NCBI GenBank assembly: GCA_022652545.1
Contig: JALCRM010000002.1
Span: 124,001 to 188,000, forward strand
Length of the DNA stretch: 64,000 nt
From: Lachnospiraceae bacterium
GTDB taxonomy: Bacteria; Bacillota; Clostridia; Lachnospirales; Lachnospiraceae
Direction: 5' to 3'
In this document: piece after piece, positions 63,071 to 64,000 of the stretch
Position numbering within the stretch: the first letter of the stretch is position 1
How the letters are laid out: the number at the start of each line of letters is the position of its first letter
The notes under the pieces: generated by a model
What the model saw: the letters and a program-made list of their open reading frames with translations, nothing else
Database searches by the model: none
Told to the model about the DNA's origin: nothing
Made by a program: the position numbers and the translations under genes

Positions 63071-64000
63071 ATGTTCGAAACCGTGAAAAAGGCATTTCAG
63101 ATCAAAGAGATCCGCATGAGGATATTTTTCACCCTGCTGATGCTGGTCGTGATTCGTTTCGGCTCGCAGCTGCCCGTACCGGGCGTTGACAGGAACTACT
63201 TTTCACAGTGGTTCGAGTCACAGCAGACAGGAGATGCATTCAGCCTTTTTGATGCATTTACGGGCGGATCCTTTCTGAATATGTCAGTTTTGGCGCTGAA
63301 CATTACGCCGTATATCACATCGTCGATCATTATGCAGCTTCTTACGATCGCGATACCGAAACTGGAAGAGATGCAGCATGAAGGCGAAGAAGGCCGGAAG
63401 ATGATCGTATCGATCACCCGTTATCTGACCATTGCGCTTTCCCTCATCGAGTCCGGTGCCATGGCGATCGGATTCGGCCGCCAGGGACTTCTCCAGACCT
63501 ACGATGCGATCAATGTTATCACCGTCATTACCACGCTGACAGCGGGTTCTGCATTCCTGATGTGGCTGGGCGAGCGTATTACGGAAAACGGAGTCGGCAA
63601 CGGCATATCCATCGTGCTGACCATCAACATCATTTCCCGTATCCCGCAGGACATGACGACACTGTTCAAGCAGTTCGTTTCAGGACAGTCTGTGGCCAAT
63701 GCCACGATCGCATGTGTGATCATCATAGCGGTCATTCTGGGCATGGTACTGCTTGTCATCCTGCTGAATGATGCCGAGCGTCATATCCCGGTGCAGTATG
63801 CCAAGAAGATACAGGGCAGAAAGACGATGGGCGGCAACAGCACGAACATCCCGCTCAAGGTCAACACTGCCGGCGTTATGCCGATCATCTTCGCAGCATC
63901 CATCATGGAATTCCCGGTCATCATTTCCACACTGGTGGGCTATAAGGGAACAGGCTGGTGGGCTGAAGCGCTGAAGTATCTCAGCTCCAGTTACTGGTGC
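63071..64000 (+). CDS. secY: Protein translocase subunit SecY (partial, 5' part)
   Basis: The first 310 residues of SecY, cut by the window edge. MFETVKKAFQIKEIRMRIFFTLLMLVVIRFGSQLPVPGV is the first membrane segment region, ITPYITSSIIMQLLTIAIPKLEEMQHEGEEGRKMI the plug and second segment region, and MWLGERITENGVGNGISIVL a hallmark. VKVNTAGVMPIIFA-type sequence follows. It forms the membrane pore with SecE. GGAGGTAACT precedes ATG. Confidence 0.97.
   Translation, partial: MFETVKKAFQIKEIRMRIFFTLLMLVVIRFGSQLPVPGVDRNYFSQWFESQQTGDAFSLFDAFTGGSFLNMSVLALNITPYITSSIIMQLLTIAIPKLEEMQHEGEEGRKMIVSITRYLTIALSLIESGAMAIGFGRQGLLQTYDAINVITVITTLTAGSAFLMWLGERITENGVGNGISIVLTINIISRIPQDMTTLFKQFVSGQSVANATIACVIIIAVILGMVLLVILLNDAERHIPVQYAKKIQGRKTMGGNSTNIPLKVNTAGVMPIIFAASIMEFPVIISTLVGYKGTGWWAEALKYLSSSYWC

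Overview
The window reads as chromosomal DNA of a GC-rich member of the Clostridia, most likely Lachnospiraceae. Supporting signs are a contiguous S10-spc ribosomal protein operon running into secY, the zinc-ribbon form of S14, a SAM-I riboswitch in front of metK, DUF975 and DUF4867 proteins, strong AGGAGG-type ribosome binding sites and frequent TTG starts. The family assignment is inference from gene content, not from a search. No tRNA, rRNA, CRISPR array, insertion sequence or prophage was seen.

Region 1 (1-28939) is a long, tightly packed plus-strand cluster for a secreted or surface polysaccharide. It holds a polyprenyl-phosphate sugar transferase, a WecG/TagA-GT4 fusion, many GT4 and GT2 glycosyltransferases, two clear GT11 fucosyltransferase-family proteins plus a divergent third, a GT17-like and a DUF5672 protein, a Wzy-like polymerase, a Wzx-like flippase, a separate ABC flippase, a pyruvyltransferase, an SGNH-type membrane protein, a NodB-like deacetylase, two asparagine-synthase-type amidotransferases, a GH88/GH105-like protein and a radical SAM protein. 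Many junctions are ATGA overlaps, so translation is probably coupled. The genes could build, decorate (fucose, pyruvyl ketal, amide, acyl) and export a complex glycan.

Region 2 (28940-52389) is mostly core metabolism: trpS with a UDP-sugar pyrophosphorylase and a small protein; a membrane-anchored HtrA protease with low-complexity ends; clpX overlapping lspA; arcC divergent from cysK; a LacI regulator divergent from a sugar operon (xylulokinase, DUF4867, FucI/AraA-like isomerase); two membrane proteins; riboswitch-controlled metK; a small alarmone synthetase; an rRNA-type methyltransferase; putP; and a polytopic GT39-like membrane protein.

Region 3 (52390-64000) is the S10-spc operon from rpsJ to a truncated secY, in the usual order. 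It has two unusual aspects. Several ribosomal proteins carry low-complexity Ala/Lys/Pro tails: L22 C-terminal, L30 N-terminal, and shorter ones on S19 and L16. Several spacers (the leader, rpsJ-rplC, rplW-rplB, rpsH-rplF, upstream of rplR and rplO) contain strong hairpins, some mutually exclusive, that could be cis-regulatory RNA. These two patterns, and the architecture of the glycan cluster, are the most interesting signals in the window.
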